The notes beneath the pieces are model-generated. The model made no database searches. It was not told the origin of the DNA and saw only the letters and a program-made list of their open reading frames with translations. From positions 62,001 to 126,000 of the forward strand of contig NZ_CP167068.1 in the NCBI RefSeq assembly GCF_051055405.1: a DNA stretch of 64,000 nucleotides, given 5' to 3'. Numbering within the stretch: the stretch's first letter is position 1; each line of letters begins with the position of its first letter. The stretch is from Pseudolachnospira sp051055405. Lineage in GTDB: Bacteria > Bacillota > Clostridia > Lachnospirales > Lachnospiraceae. The translations under genes and the position numbers were made by a program. Below are positions 26,018 through 35,600 of this stretch, piece after piece.

Positions 26018-26749
26018 TCACTGTCTTTTCATCTGCCGGATGAAAACCAGGACGGCAATGCCTACCGCTGCCGCCCCATAGCCCAAAACCCAAAGCAGGT
26101 GTGGAAAGATGTCGCTGTAGTTGGCACTTAACACGGCTCTTTCCAATTCTACAGCATGGACAAAGGGCAGGGCATAGGCAATCCGTTTAAAGGCGCCGCC
26201 GACAAGCTCCAGATCAAACCAGGTTCCGGAGAGCCAGGCCGCGAGATTGGTTAAAAGCGCGCCGCAGATACCACCGACCTGTTTGACGTGAAAGATGCTG
26301 CCGCAAAGCAGTCCCAGCGCGATAAAAAACAGGGAAATCGGAAGAATAAACGAGATAGCGTATCCGATGGTCACAGTCAAGGGAAGTCCCAGCAGGACGG
26401 CGACTGCATAGCAGATGATGCTTTGCAGCACGGCAATAGGCAAAATGGGAAGCGCATAGCCTAAAATGAAATCCGAGGCGGTAAGCGGAGAGGTATAAAG
26501 CCTTTGCAAAAATGCGCTTTCCCTGTCCTTTGCAATCAAAGTGGCGGAAAATAAGGTCATAAAGGAAAGCCCAAACACCGTAATGCCGGGAGTAAGGCGC
26601 TCCATTTCAAACAGACTGACAGGAATATTCATCTGTATAGCATGGAGGAGAAAAATAAGGATCAGGGGAAAGCCCAATCCAAAACCTAATGTTAAGGGAT
26701 CCCGCAGGATTTCTTTTGCCGTACGGCTGGAAAACGCAAGTACTTTCAT
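26018..26749 (-). CDS. ABC-2 type transporter permease
   Basis: The 243-aa protein has about six membrane segments and the ABC-2 pattern: an N-terminal FSSRTAKEILRDPLTLGFGLGFPLILI helix, TPGITVFGLSFMTLFSATLIAKDRESAFLQRLYTSPL, and a C-terminal FVHAVELERA element. Overlaps the ATPase gene by 4 nt. Forms an exporter with it, probably for a drug or lipid-like substrate given the TetR regulator. Confidence 0.88.
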   Translation of the reverse strand: MKVLAFSSRTAKEILRDPLTLGFGLGFPLILIFLLHAIQMNIPVSLFEMERLTPGITVFGLSFMTLFSATLIAKDRESAFLQRLYTSPLTASDFILGYALPILPIAVLQSIICYAVAVLLGLPLTVTIGYAISFILPISLFFIALGLLCGSIFHVKQVGGICGALLTNLAAWLSGTWFDLELVGGAFKRIAYALPFVHAVELERAVLSANYSDIFPHLLWVLGYGAAAVGIAVLVFIRQMKRQ

Positions 26750-27474
26750 TTTACCGCCTCCTTTACAAAGGATAAAAACGCTTCCTCAAATTGAGAAACG
26801 CCTGCCCTTTCTTTTAGTTCGTCAACGGTTCCCACGGTCAATAATTGTCCGCTTTTCATAATACCGACCCGGTCGGAAAGCGCTTCGGCTTCTTCCATGT
26901 AATGAGTGGTCAGGATGATGGTGATCGTGCCTTTCAAAGAGCGGATGACATCCCATAGCTCTCTTCTTGCCATTACGTCAAGGCCCAAGGTCGGCTCGTC
27001 TAAAAAAAGAATCTCCGGTTCGCTGATAAAAGCCATGGCAATGCTTAAGCGGCGCTGCCAGCCCCCGGACAATTTTCCCGCCTTTTTTTGCAGAATGCTG
27101 TGCAGATCAAACTGTTTGGATAGCTGCGCGATCTTTGCGGCTTTCTTTTCTTTCCCAAAGCCGTGGATCCCGCAGATAAGCTCTAAGTTTTCTTTTCCGG
27201 TTAAGTTGGGTGCGACGGCGGTTTCCTGCGGCGAGACGCCGATGATGGATTTTACCTTGGCCGTATCGGACACAATACTGTTTCCGTTTAAAAAGGCGTC
27301 TCCGCTGGTAGGCCTCGTCAGGCAGGACAGCATTTTGACGGTTGTTGTTTTCCCGGCTCCATTGACGCCAAGGAGAGAGAAGAGCTCGCCCTGTTGGATG
27401 GTTAAATCAAGATGATCTACGGCCACAAGGCCTTTGTATTGTTTGGTCAGGGCAGCCGTTTTTATTGCTTCCAT
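26746..27474 (-). CDS. ABC transporter ATP-binding protein
   Basis: The 242-aa protein has Walker A GVNGAGKTT (36-44), signature LSGGWQRR, Walker B ILFLDEPTLGLD and a switch histidine in TTHYMEEAE, typical of DrrA/CcmA-type exporter ATPases. ATG 27474 follows AGGAGGA; the longer frame to 27606 runs into the TetR gene. The start overlaps the TetR stop by one base, so all three genes form one operon. Confidence 0.93.
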   Translation of the reverse strand: MEAIKTAALTKQYKGLVAVDHLDLTIQQGELFSLLGVNGAGKTTTVKMLSCLTRPTSGDAFLNGNSIVSDTAKVKSIIGVSPQETAVAPNLTGKENLELICGIHGFGKEKKAAKIAQLSKQFDLHSILQKKAGKLSGGWQRRLSIAMAFISEPEILFLDEPTLGLDVMARRELWDVIRSLKGTITIILTTHYMEEAEALSDRVGIMKSGQLLTVGTVDELKERAGVSQFEEAFLSFVKEAVK

Positions 27475-28040
27475 TATTTTTCCTCCTCCTGGCAGCGGTG
27501 CTTCAGCCCAAGATAACCGTCGGTTAAGACTTTGCTGATAAATTCCATATCCCATTCCAGATAGGAAGTGGCGATCATCGTTGCGATTCCATGCACATAG
27601 ATCCACATTTCCAGATGGAAAAGGAACGCATCTTCCTCGTTCAGCCCGGTATTTTTCTGGATTAGTTCGATCAGCGGCCGTACTTCTTCCATATTTTTTT
27701 CTATAGTTTCGTGGGAACGGTCACGCATAAAAAGCAATCGAAACAGTTCTTTTTCTTCTCTGGCAAAACGAATATATGCCATACCGCTTGCCTTATAGGG
27801 AGGATATTTTCCGCTGGCCATATCTTCCTCTAAATAGCTGTGGTACAGGCGGTTTGCCGCCTTTAACACTTCCTGCTGCACTTCCTCCATATTTTGGAAT
27901 AAGCCAAAAATAGGCTTGGCGGAAGCGCCTAGTTTTGCTCCCAATCCTCTGGCAGTCACGGCAGAAATACCATGTTCTCTTGTCAGGTCCAGAGCGGCTT
28001 CGATCACTTCGTCTCTGGTGAATTTAAATTTTGGCGGCAT
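27474..28040 (-). CDS. TetR-family regulator of the ABC exporter
   Basis: The 188-aa protein has the N-terminal HTH (FTRDEVIEAALDLTREHGISAVTARGLGAKLGASAKPIFGLF, about 6-47) and a helical ligand domain with a TetR_C pattern (FHLEMWIYVHGIATMIATSY). ATG 28040 follows GAAAGG; two upstream in-frame starts lie within the operator. It is first in the exporter operon and likely represses itself through the palindrome upstream. Confidence 0.9.
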   Translation of the reverse strand: MPPKFKFTRDEVIEAALDLTREHGISAVTARGLGAKLGASAKPIFGLFQNMEEVQQEVLKAANRLYHSYLEEDMASGKYPPYKASGMAYIRFAREEKELFRLLFMRDRSHETIEKNMEEVRPLIELIQKNTGLNEEDAFLFHLEMWIYVHGIATMIATSYLEWDMEFISKVLTDGYLGLKHRCQEEEK

Positions 28041-28062
28041 CGGATACATCCTTTCGCATAAT

Positions 28063-28123
28063 AAGAAACATATGTTGCGCAATATGTGTTTCTTATTGTA
28101 TACAGAAGCGGAAGATTTGTCAA
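28063..28123 (-). promoter_or_regulatory. TetR-type operator and promoter of the exporter operon
   Basis: On the minus strand TTGACA (28118-28123), 17 nt, TACAAT (28095-28100), followed immediately by a 32-bp imperfect palindrome (28063-28094) with arms AAGAAACA and TGTTTCTT around TTGCGCAA. The operator covers the transcription start, so a bound repressor would block it. Confidence 0.75.
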
Positions 28124-28195
28124 GAGAAAAGTTTTTCTGTACTATTAGTGGACAAGAGCAAACAGGAATTTACCTTTCCATTTTATAGAAAGACC

Positions 28196-28226
28196 TTGAC
28201 TTGGAGCGTACTCTAAATGATAAGAT
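28196..28226 (+). promoter_or_regulatory. MerR-type promoter of the cupin gene
   Basis: TTGACT (28196-28201) and TAAGAT (28221-28226) are 19 bp apart instead of 17, and the spacer carries an imperfect dyad TTGGAG-N4-CTCTAA. Overlong spacers with this kind of dyad are the mark of promoters activated by MerR-family proteins. No MerR gene lies in the window. Confidence 0.65.
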
Positions 28227-28255
28227 AACTCTAAAAATAAGGGAGGCGTTTGAAA

Positions 28256-28666
28256 ATGAAGGATTACAGCAACAGCGTCATTTTTCCCAAAGGGGAGAAG
28301 AACCCATTTAGCCAATATTTTGACGGCCAAAGCTATCTCCAAATGTTGACGGGGGAGGGCGTCGTCATTGGAAACGTGACTTTTGAACCGGGCTGCCGGA
28401 ACCATTGGCACATTCATCATGCCATGCAGGGCGGCGGTCAGATTTTGCTTTGCACCGGTGGCCGGGGCTGGTATCAGGAATGGGGAAAAGAGGCGAGAGA
28501 ACTCCACCCAGGAGATGTGGTTGTGATTCCTGCTGGGGTAAAGCACTGGCATGGCGCGGCGGCGGATTCCTGGTTTGTTCACCTTGCAGTAGAGGTACCG
28601 GGGGAAGAGACCAGAACAGAATGGTGTGAACCCGTTGACGAGGAGATCTATTGCTGCCTGCCATAA
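28256..28666 (+). CDS. Cupin-domain protein
   Basis: The 136-aa single-domain cupin has metal ligands in NHWHIHH (H50, H52, H54) and GVKHWHG (H97), plus the conserved PGDVVVIPAGVKHWHG strand. Similar small cupins accompany carboxymuconolactone decarboxylase-like or redox proteins. ATG 28256 follows GGAGG. It probably forms a unit with the DUF362 gene 56 nt downstream. Substrate unknown. Confidence 0.8.
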   Translation: MKDYSNSVIFPKGEKNPFSQYFDGQSYLQMLTGEGVVIGNVTFEPGCRNHWHIHHAMQGGGQILLCTGGRGWYQEWGKEARELHPGDVVVIPAGVKHWHGAAADSWFVHLAVEVPGEETRTEWCEPVDEEIYCCLP

Positions 28667-28722
28667 CCCATCGAGGAAAGCAATTTGCAATTGATGGAGA
28701 AAACAGAAAGGGAGAAATTGTG

Positions 28723-29604
28723 ATGGAGAAATCAAAGGTATATTTTACCAGGGATATCAGTCCAGCCGGGCTGAAAAAAGTTTATGGAGCGTTGAATGTC
28801 TGTTTAAAGGGAAAGGTAGCGGTGAAGATTTCTACCGGAGAGCCAGGCGGGCATAATTTTCTGTCTCCGGATTTGATTAAGGATTTGGTACAGGAATTAA
28901 ACGGCACCATCGTCGAGTGCAATACGGCCTATGAAGGCCGGAGAAATACCAGCAGCGCCCACTGGGAGACTTTCAAGGCCCACGGCTTTCAGGAGGTCGC
29001 GCCCTGCGATATCCTGGATGAGGAAGAGGATATGGCGATTCCCGTAAAGAATGGGCGTCATTTGAAAGAAAATTTTGTGGGGGCTCGTTTGAAAAATTAT
29101 GATTCCATGCTTATCCTGTCTCATTTTAAAGGGCATGCCATGGGAGGCTTTGGCGGAGCGTTGAAAAATATGTCCATCGGCGTTGCTTCTTCCAGGGGCA
29201 AGATCTGGATTCACACGTCCGCCACCAGCTGGAAGTTTGACGATCTGTTTACCGCGGATCATGATTCCTTCCTGGAATCTATGGCGGAAGCAGATCAGTC
29301 GGTGATGGAGTTTCTCGGAAGGGAAAATCTCGCCTATATCAATGTGGCCAATAAGCTTAGCGTAGACTGTGACTGCGACGCCCATCCCCATGATCCGGAG
29401 ATGGCGGATATCGGGATTTTTGCCTCCTTAGATCCAGTGGCGGTGGATCAGGCCAGCGTAGACGCCGTTTATGCCTCCTCGGACCCTGGGAAAGCCGCTC
29501 TGATTGAACGGATGGAGAGTCGAAATGGAATTCACACGGTAGAAGCGGCCGCTGCTCTCGGTTTGGGAAGCCGGGAATATGATTTGATTTCCCTGGACGA
29601 ATAG
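28723..29604 (+). CDS. DUF362-domain protein
   Basis: The 293-aa protein matches DUF362 (VAVKISTGEPGGHNFLSPDLIKDLV; ILSHFKGHAMGGFGGALKNMSIG; CDCDAHPHDPEMADIGIFASLDPVAVDQASVD). The usual ferredoxin extension is absent, but a CDCDAH cysteine pair is present. ATG 28723 follows GGGAG. Physiological role is not known to me. Convergent with purF. Confidence 0.82.
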   Translation: MEKSKVYFTRDISPAGLKKVYGALNVCLKGKVAVKISTGEPGGHNFLSPDLIKDLVQELNGTIVECNTAYEGRRNTSSAHWETFKAHGFQEVAPCDILDEEEDMAIPVKNGRHLKENFVGARLKNYDSMLILSHFKGHAMGGFGGALKNMSIGVASSRGKIWIHTSATSWKFDDLFTADHDSFLESMAEADQSVMEFLGRENLAYINVANKLSVDCDCDAHPHDPEMADIGIFASLDPVAVDQASVDAVYASSDPGKAALIERMESRNGIHTVEAAAALGLGSREYDLISLDE

Positions 29605-29618
29605 GCAAGACACCGAAC

Positions 29619-30983
29619 CTATTTTCCTGCCGGATATACTCCGTCGAAACAGGCGAAGCAAAATTCCTCCCCGCCGTAAGCTTCCATCAGGTCCTTTGTA
29701 CTTAAAAACCGCAGGGAATCCGCGCCGAGAAATTGGCAGAGCTCATCCACGTTCATCTGGGCGGCGATCAGCTCCTCCTGGGTGGGCGTATCAATTCCGT
29801 AAAAACAGGGGAAGCGGATTTCCGGCGAGGCGATTCGAAGGTGAACTTCCTTGGCGCCCGCCTCTTTTAAAAGCCGGATAATCCGTTTTGATGTGGTGCC
29901 CCGCACCACCGAATCATCCAGCAAAATCAGCCGTTTTCCTTCGATGGCGTATCGGTTTACCGCCAGCTTTCTTTTTACGCCGAGATCTCTTTGCTCCTGG
30001 GTCGGCTCGATAAAGGTGCGTCCCACATAACGGTTTTTAATCAGCGCTACTTCATAGGGGATTCCGCTGGCTTCCGCATAGCCGAGGGCTGCGGAGAGGG
30101 AGGAATCCGGCACTCCGGCTACCAGGTCGGCTTCGATCTGTCCCGCGTCCGCCCGAGCCAGGATTTTTCCAGTTTCTTTTCTCATATGATAGATATTCCG
30201 GCCGTCCATGACGCTGTCTGGCCGGGCGAAATAGATGTACTCCATGGCGCAGGTGCAGTGCTTTCCTGCCTCCGCGTAGCGGAAGGATTGTACGCCATGG
30301 GAAGAGATTTTTAAGACTTCTCCGGGCTCGATATCCCGGACCCAGGATGCCCCCACGCTGTCAAAGGCGCAGGTTTCGCTGCTGAGCACATAACCGTCGC
30401 CTTTCTTTCCCAAGCAAAGAGGCCGCAGGCCGTTTCGATCTCGAACTGCGTAGATACTTTTTTCCGTCAGAAATAAAAAAGCGAACGCCCCTTTTAACTT
30501 GGCGCAGGCCCGGCAGATTTTTGCAACCAGAGGGCCTTCTTCCATTTGAATCAGATGGAGGATGATTTCGCTGTCGCTGCTCCCTAAAAATAGATGTCCC
30601 CGGCGTTCCAGCATGACCCGGAGTTCCCCGGCGTTCACAATCTGGCCGTTGTGGGCCACTGCCAGGGAGCCAAAGGAAGCGCGGGCCACGATGGGCTGGA
30701 TATTTTCCACTTCATCTCCCCCTGCCGTGGCATAGCGGACATGGCCGATGCTGTGACAGCCGGCCAAGGGAAGAAGGTCTTCCGAGGAAAGAGCCTCTGT
30801 TAAAAGCCCTTTCCCCTTCCGGCAGTAGAGTTTTTTTCCATCGCTGGAAGCGATTCCTGCGCCTTCCTGACCCCGGTGCTGCAGGGCGTGAAGGCCGAGA
30901 TAGGTGGTCGATGCGGCGTCTTTTAACTGGTAGACTCCGAAAACCCCACATTCTTCTTTCAATTTATCCCAAAATTCTTCCAT
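29619..30983 (-). CDS. purF: Amidophosphoribosyltransferase
   Basis: First step of purine synthesis: PRPP + glutamine to phosphoribosylamine. The 454-aa protein has an Ntn glutaminase domain whose nucleophile C12 (EECGVFG) follows an 11-residue propeptide, as in B. subtilis PurF, and a PRTase domain with LLDDSVVRGTTSKRI. Cysteines in HCTCAMEY and the C-terminal FCFACFDG fit the 4Fe-4S cluster of Bacillus-type PurF. No other pur genes are adjacent; instead it ends the glutamine-enzyme run glnA-ANTAR-carA-carB-pyrG-purF. Confidence 0.95.
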   Translation of the reverse strand: MEEFWDKLKEECGVFGVYQLKDAASTTYLGLHALQHRGQEGAGIASSDGKKLYCRKGKGLLTEALSSEDLLPLAGCHSIGHVRYATAGGDEVENIQPIVARASFGSLAVAHNGQIVNAGELRVMLERRGHLFLGSSDSEIILHLIQMEEGPLVAKICRACAKLKGAFAFLFLTEKSIYAVRDRNGLRPLCLGKKGDGYVLSSETCAFDSVGASWVRDIEPGEVLKISSHGVQSFRYAEAGKHCTCAMEYIYFARPDSVMDGRNIYHMRKETGKILARADAGQIEADLVAGVPDSSLSAALGYAEASGIPYEVALIKNRYVGRTFIEPTQEQRDLGVKRKLAVNRYAIEGKRLILLDDSVVRGTTSKRIIRLLKEAGAKEVHLRIASPEIRFPCFYGIDTPTQEELIAAQMNVDELCQFLGADSLRFLSTKDLMEAYGGEEFCFACFDGVYPAGK

Positions 30984-31039
30984 GATAATCCTTTCTGCTT
31001 TTTACCCTCCCATGGACTTCCCAGACGTAAAGTCTGCTT

Positions 31040-32644
31040 TTATCCCTGCTTGCAGGCGGCGTCCACAAAGGCCCGGAACAAAGGGTGCGCCTTGTTGGGG
31101 CGGCTCTTAAATTCCGGATGATACTGAACGCCGACATAGAAAGGATGGCCGGGGACTTCAAATGCTTCCACCAGCCGCCCGTCGGGGGAGAGTCCGGCGA
31201 AACGGGCTCCGTTTTTTTGAAACTCTTCCCGGAACTGGTTATTAAATTCATAGCGGTGGCGGTGACGCTCGGAAATCTCCTTTTGTCCATAGATTTTCTG
31301 GAGCAGGCTGCCGTCCTGCAGGACGCAAGGATAAGCGCCGAGGCGCATGGTACCGCCTTTCGGAATATTGCCCTGCTGGTCAGGCATCAAGTCAATGACG
31401 GAGTGGGCGCCGTCCGGGACGAATTCCCCGGAATTGGCGTCCTCGTATCCCAAAACGCCGCGGGCAAAGGCGATGGCCGCGATCTGCATGCCAAGGCAAA
31501 GGCCCAAATAAGGAATGTGGTGGACACGGGCATAAGAGGCTGCGCAGATCATGCCGTTGATTCCCCGGTCGCCAAAACCGCCGGGAATCAGGATGCCGTC
31601 CACATCGTGAAACAGCGAATCCGCTGTTTCTTCGGTTACGGTTTCACTGTCGATCCAGCGAATATTGAGGTTAACGCCGCATTCCCAGCCGCCGTGTTTT
31701 AAGGCTTCCACCACCGAGAGATAGGAGTCATGAAGTTTGATGTATTTTCCCACCAGGGCGATGGTGACTTCCTTATGGCAGCCTTTGATCCGGTCGACCA
31801 TCTCTTTCCAGCCGGTCAGATTGCAGGGGGATGCTTCCTTTTCAAGAGAAAGTTCCCGGAGCGCGATCTTCGCAAGGCCGGCCTCCTCCAACATCAAAGG
31901 CGCTTCGTAGAGGCAGGACACATTGCGGTTTTCGATGACGCAGTCCTCTTTTACATTGCAAAACAGCGCGATCTTCCGGTAAATTTCCGGCTCCACCGGA
32001 CGGCTGCAGCGGGCAACAATGATATCCGGCATGATGCCGAAGGATTGAAGCTCTTTGACTGAGTGCTGGGTCGGTTTGGATTTGTGTTCCCCGGAGGATT
32101 CCAGATAGGGGATTAAGGTGACGTGGATAAACAAACGGTTTTCCCGGCCTACCTCGTGGCCCACCTGGCGGATGGCCTCCAAAAACGGCTGGGACTCCAT
32201 GTCGCCGGTGGTTCCGCCGATTTCCGTGATGACGATATCGGCGTCGGTTTTTTTCTGAACGGAATAGATAAATTCCTTGATCTCATTGGTGATATGGGGA
32301 ATCACCTGTACAGTTTCACCCAGATATTCCCCGCGCCTTTCCTTATTTAATACGTTCCAGTAGACCTTCCCTGTGGTCAGGTTGGAAAACTGGTTTAAAT
32401 TTTCGTTGATGAACCGCTCATAATGCCCCAGATCCAGGTCGGTCTCCGCGCCGTCTTCCGTGACAAATACTTCGCCATGCTGGAAGGGGCTCATGGTACC
32501 GGGATCTACATTGATGTACGGGTCTAATTTCTGGGCGGCGACGCGAAAACCGCGGGCCTTTAACAGTCTTCCCAGCGATGCGGCGGTGATGCCTTTTCCA
32601 AGTCCGGAGACGACGCCTCCGGTGACGAAGATGTATTTTGCCAT
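31040..32644 (-). CDS. pyrG: CTP synthase
   Basis: Converts UTP and glutamine to CTP. The 534-aa protein has the synthetase domain with the P-loop FVTGGVVSGLGKGI at the N-terminus and MSPFQHGEVFVTEDGAETDLDLGHYERF, and a class I glutaminase domain with GLCLGMQ (nucleophile Cys) and the QYHPE histidine/glutamate pair. Begins 4 nt after carB, so it is co-transcribed; this pairs two pyrimidine enzymes that both consume glutamine. Confidence 0.97.
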   Translation of the reverse strand: MAKYIFVTGGVVSGLGKGITAASLGRLLKARGFRVAAQKLDPYINVDPGTMSPFQHGEVFVTEDGAETDLDLGHYERFINENLNQFSNLTTGKVYWNVLNKERRGEYLGETVQVIPHITNEIKEFIYSVQKKTDADIVITEIGGTTGDMESQPFLEAIRQVGHEVGRENRLFIHVTLIPYLESSGEHKSKPTQHSVKELQSFGIMPDIIVARCSRPVEPEIYRKIALFCNVKEDCVIENRNVSCLYEAPLMLEEAGLAKIALRELSLEKEASPCNLTGWKEMVDRIKGCHKEVTIALVGKYIKLHDSYLSVVEALKHGGWECGVNLNIRWIDSETVTEETADSLFHDVDGILIPGGFGDRGINGMICAASYARVHHIPYLGLCLGMQIAAIAFARGVLGYEDANSGEFVPDGAHSVIDLMPDQQGNIPKGGTMRLGAYPCVLQDGSLLQKIYGQKEISERHRHRYEFNNQFREEFQKNGARFAGLSPDGRLVEAFEVPGHPFYVGVQYHPEFKSRPNKAHPLFRAFVDAACKQG

Positions 32645-32647
32645 AGC

Positions 32648-35600
32648 TTATGCCTCCTTTTGATAGAGAAATTGTGGGCGGCCGTCCCGGTACAAAGGAA
32701 GTCCTTCCTGGCCCGGGATGACCGGCGTGGTCTGTTTACGGTGGTTCATATCTACCAGAGAAATATTGTGTTCGCTGTAGCCGCTTTCCAGGCTGGAAGC
32801 CAGGGCGATGGCCGTATCCAGGGAGGTCAGGCAGGGGATGCCCAGCTCCACGGCTTTCCGGCGCAGCTTTACGCTGTCCCGAACGGGAATTCTTCCTTTG
32901 GCAGAAGTGGAGATAATATAGCGAATCTTTCCGCTTTCCAAAAGGGTGAGGGAATTCTGTTCCGATTCGTGGATTTTTTGCACTTCCTCAACGGGAAGGT
33001 TATTTTCCCGCAGCATCTCGGCCGTTCCGTGGGTGGCGTAGAGGGAAAAGCCAAGGGTGTGGAAAAACTGGGCGACAGCGCCGATTTCCGCCTTGTCGGA
33101 ATCCCGTACCGTCAGCAATACGCCTCCGGATTTTTCCATCTGGTAACCGGCGGCCACCAGACCTTTGTAGAGCGCTTCGGACATGGTGCGCGCCACGCCC
33201 AGAACCTCGCCGGTGGATTTCATCTCCGGCCCCAGCTGGGTATCCACATCCGCCAGTTTGGCAAAGGAGAAAACAGGAACCTTGACGGCGTAGTAGGGCG
33301 ACGGTGGATAGAGACCGCTGGTATAGCCCATATCGGCTAAGGTTTCTCCCAGCATGATCCGGGTGGCTAAATCCACCATGGGAATGCCGGTCACTTTACT
33401 GATATAAGGGACCGTCCGGGAAGATCTAGGGTTCACCTCGATCACATAAATATTGTCCTCATGGATCACGTACTGGATATTGATAAGGCCGCGGGTGTCT
33501 AACGCCAGAGCCAACTGGGTGGAATAGCGGATCAGCCGTTCCGTCTGCTTGGGGGATACGTTCCAGGCCGGATACACGGCGATGGAGTCGCCGGAATGGA
33601 CGCCGGCCCGCTCGATATGTTCCATGATGCCGGGAATCAGGACGTCGGTCCCGTCGCAGATCGCGTCGATTTCCAGTTCTGTGCCCATCAGATATTTATC
33701 GATTAGGATTTCATTGTCTCCCTCGTGTTCCAGGATGATTTTCATGTATTCCATGATATCGTTGTCCGAGAAAGCGATAATCATATTTTGCCCGCCGAGA
33801 ACGTAGCTGGGGCGCATTAAAACCGGATAGCCAAGGGTATTGGCGGCATGAAGGGCTTCCGCTTCCGTGTGGACCGTGGTGCCGTCCGGCCGTTTGATGC
33901 CAAGGCTTTCGAGGAGCTCGTCGAAGCGTCCGCGATCCTCTGCCCGGTCGATGCTGTCCGCCGGCGTACCGAGGATCGGAATCTGATTGGCGACCAGGGT
34001 TTTAGTTAGCTTGATGGCCGTTTGTCCGCCAAAGGCGACCACACAGCCGATGGGGCGTTCCTTTTCAATGATATTCAGTACGTCCTCCGGCGTCAGCGGG
34101 GAGAAGTACAGGCGGTCGGCAGTATTGAAGTCGGTGGAAACCGTTTCCGGGTTGTTGTTGACGATGACCACCTCATAGCCGGCTTTCTTTAAGGACCAAA
34201 CGCAGTGGACGGAGGCATAGTCAAATTCGATTCCCTGGCCGATACGGATGGGGCCGGAGCCAAAAACCACCACCACCTCTTTCCCGGTGGCGTGTTCGGC
34301 TAAAAACGGAGCGACTTCATCCTCTTCGCAGGGAGAAGCGTAGAAATAAGGGGTTTCCGCGGCAAACTCCGCGCCGCAGGTATCGACCATTTTAAAGGCC
34401 GGCGGCAGATGCTCCGGCGGTTCAACGCCAGATAGGCGGCGGATAACCGTATCGGGAAAGCCGTACTGCTTCAGCTCACGGTAAAATGCCGTCGTAAGCG
34501 GTTCCTGCTGCATTCTTCTTTCCAGCTCGATAAGATGCTGCAGCTTGTAGAGGAACCAGAGGTCAATTTTCGTCAGTTGATGCAGTTTTTCCGGGGAAAT
34601 GCCCCGCTGTAAGCTCTCGTAGACGGCAAAAATCCGTTCGTCGTCGGAGGCAAGGATTTTCTCCATAAGAGCATGGTTATCTAAGGTTTTCATGGAGGGT
34701 AGGTTCATGCTGTCCAGAGAAATCTCCGCGCCTCGGACGGCCGTCATCAACGCCTGTTCAAAGTTCCGCCCGATGGACATCACTTCGCCGGTGGCTTTCA
34801 TCTGAGTGCCCAGTTTCCTTCTGGCATAGACAAATTTGTCAAAGGGCCATTTGGGGAATTTGACTACCACATAATCTAGGGTTGGTTCAAAGCAGGCTGT
34901 GGTTTTCCCGGTGATTTCATTGGGGATTTCATCCAGACGGTAGCCAATGGCAATCTTGGCCGCGATCCGGGCGATGGGGTAACCGGTGGCCTTGGAGGCC
35001 AGAGCGGAGGAACGGGATACCCGGGGATTGACTTCGATCACCGCGTAGCGGAAGCTTTCCGGATGCAGGGCAAACTGGCAGTTGCAGCCGCCCTCGATGC
35101 CCATGGCTTCGATGATATGGATGGCAGCGGAGCGGAGCATCTGGTATTCTTTGTCCGCCAAGGTTAAGGCCGGCGCTACCACAATGGAATCGCCCGTGTG
35201 AATACCCACCGGATCAAGATTTTCCATGGAACAGACGGTAATGCAGTTGCCATCGCCGTCCCTCATGACTTCAAACTCGATTTCCTTCCAGCCGGCGATA
35301 CATTTCTCCACCAGGATCTGCGTGATTGGGGACTGGAGAAGGCCGCTGGCCGCAATTTCCTTTAACTCTTCTGCATTCTCCGCAATCCCACCGCCGGAAC
35401 CGCCCAGGGTAAAGGCGGGGCGGACGATGACGGGATAGGAGATTTCCTCCGCAAAGGCGAGGGCGTCCTCCACGGTCTCCACGACCAGAGAGGGGATGAT
35501 GGGCTCGCCGATATCTTCCATGGTGTCCTTAAATTGCTGACGGTCTTCCGCTTTGTCGATGGTTTCCGGGCCTGCGCCAAGCAAGGTGACGCCGTTGGCG

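Noticed and set aside
23861..28040. Second mobile element next to attR (XRE gene, sigma factor, ABC exporter)
   Set aside because: No integrase, repeats or att duplication; the genes are typical chromosomal regulator and exporter units outside the precise attR core.
29619..30983. PurF-like gene as a diverged amidotransferase of other function
   Set aside because: Propeptide, Cys nucleophile, PRPP loop and Fe-S cysteines all match genuine Bacillus-type PurF.
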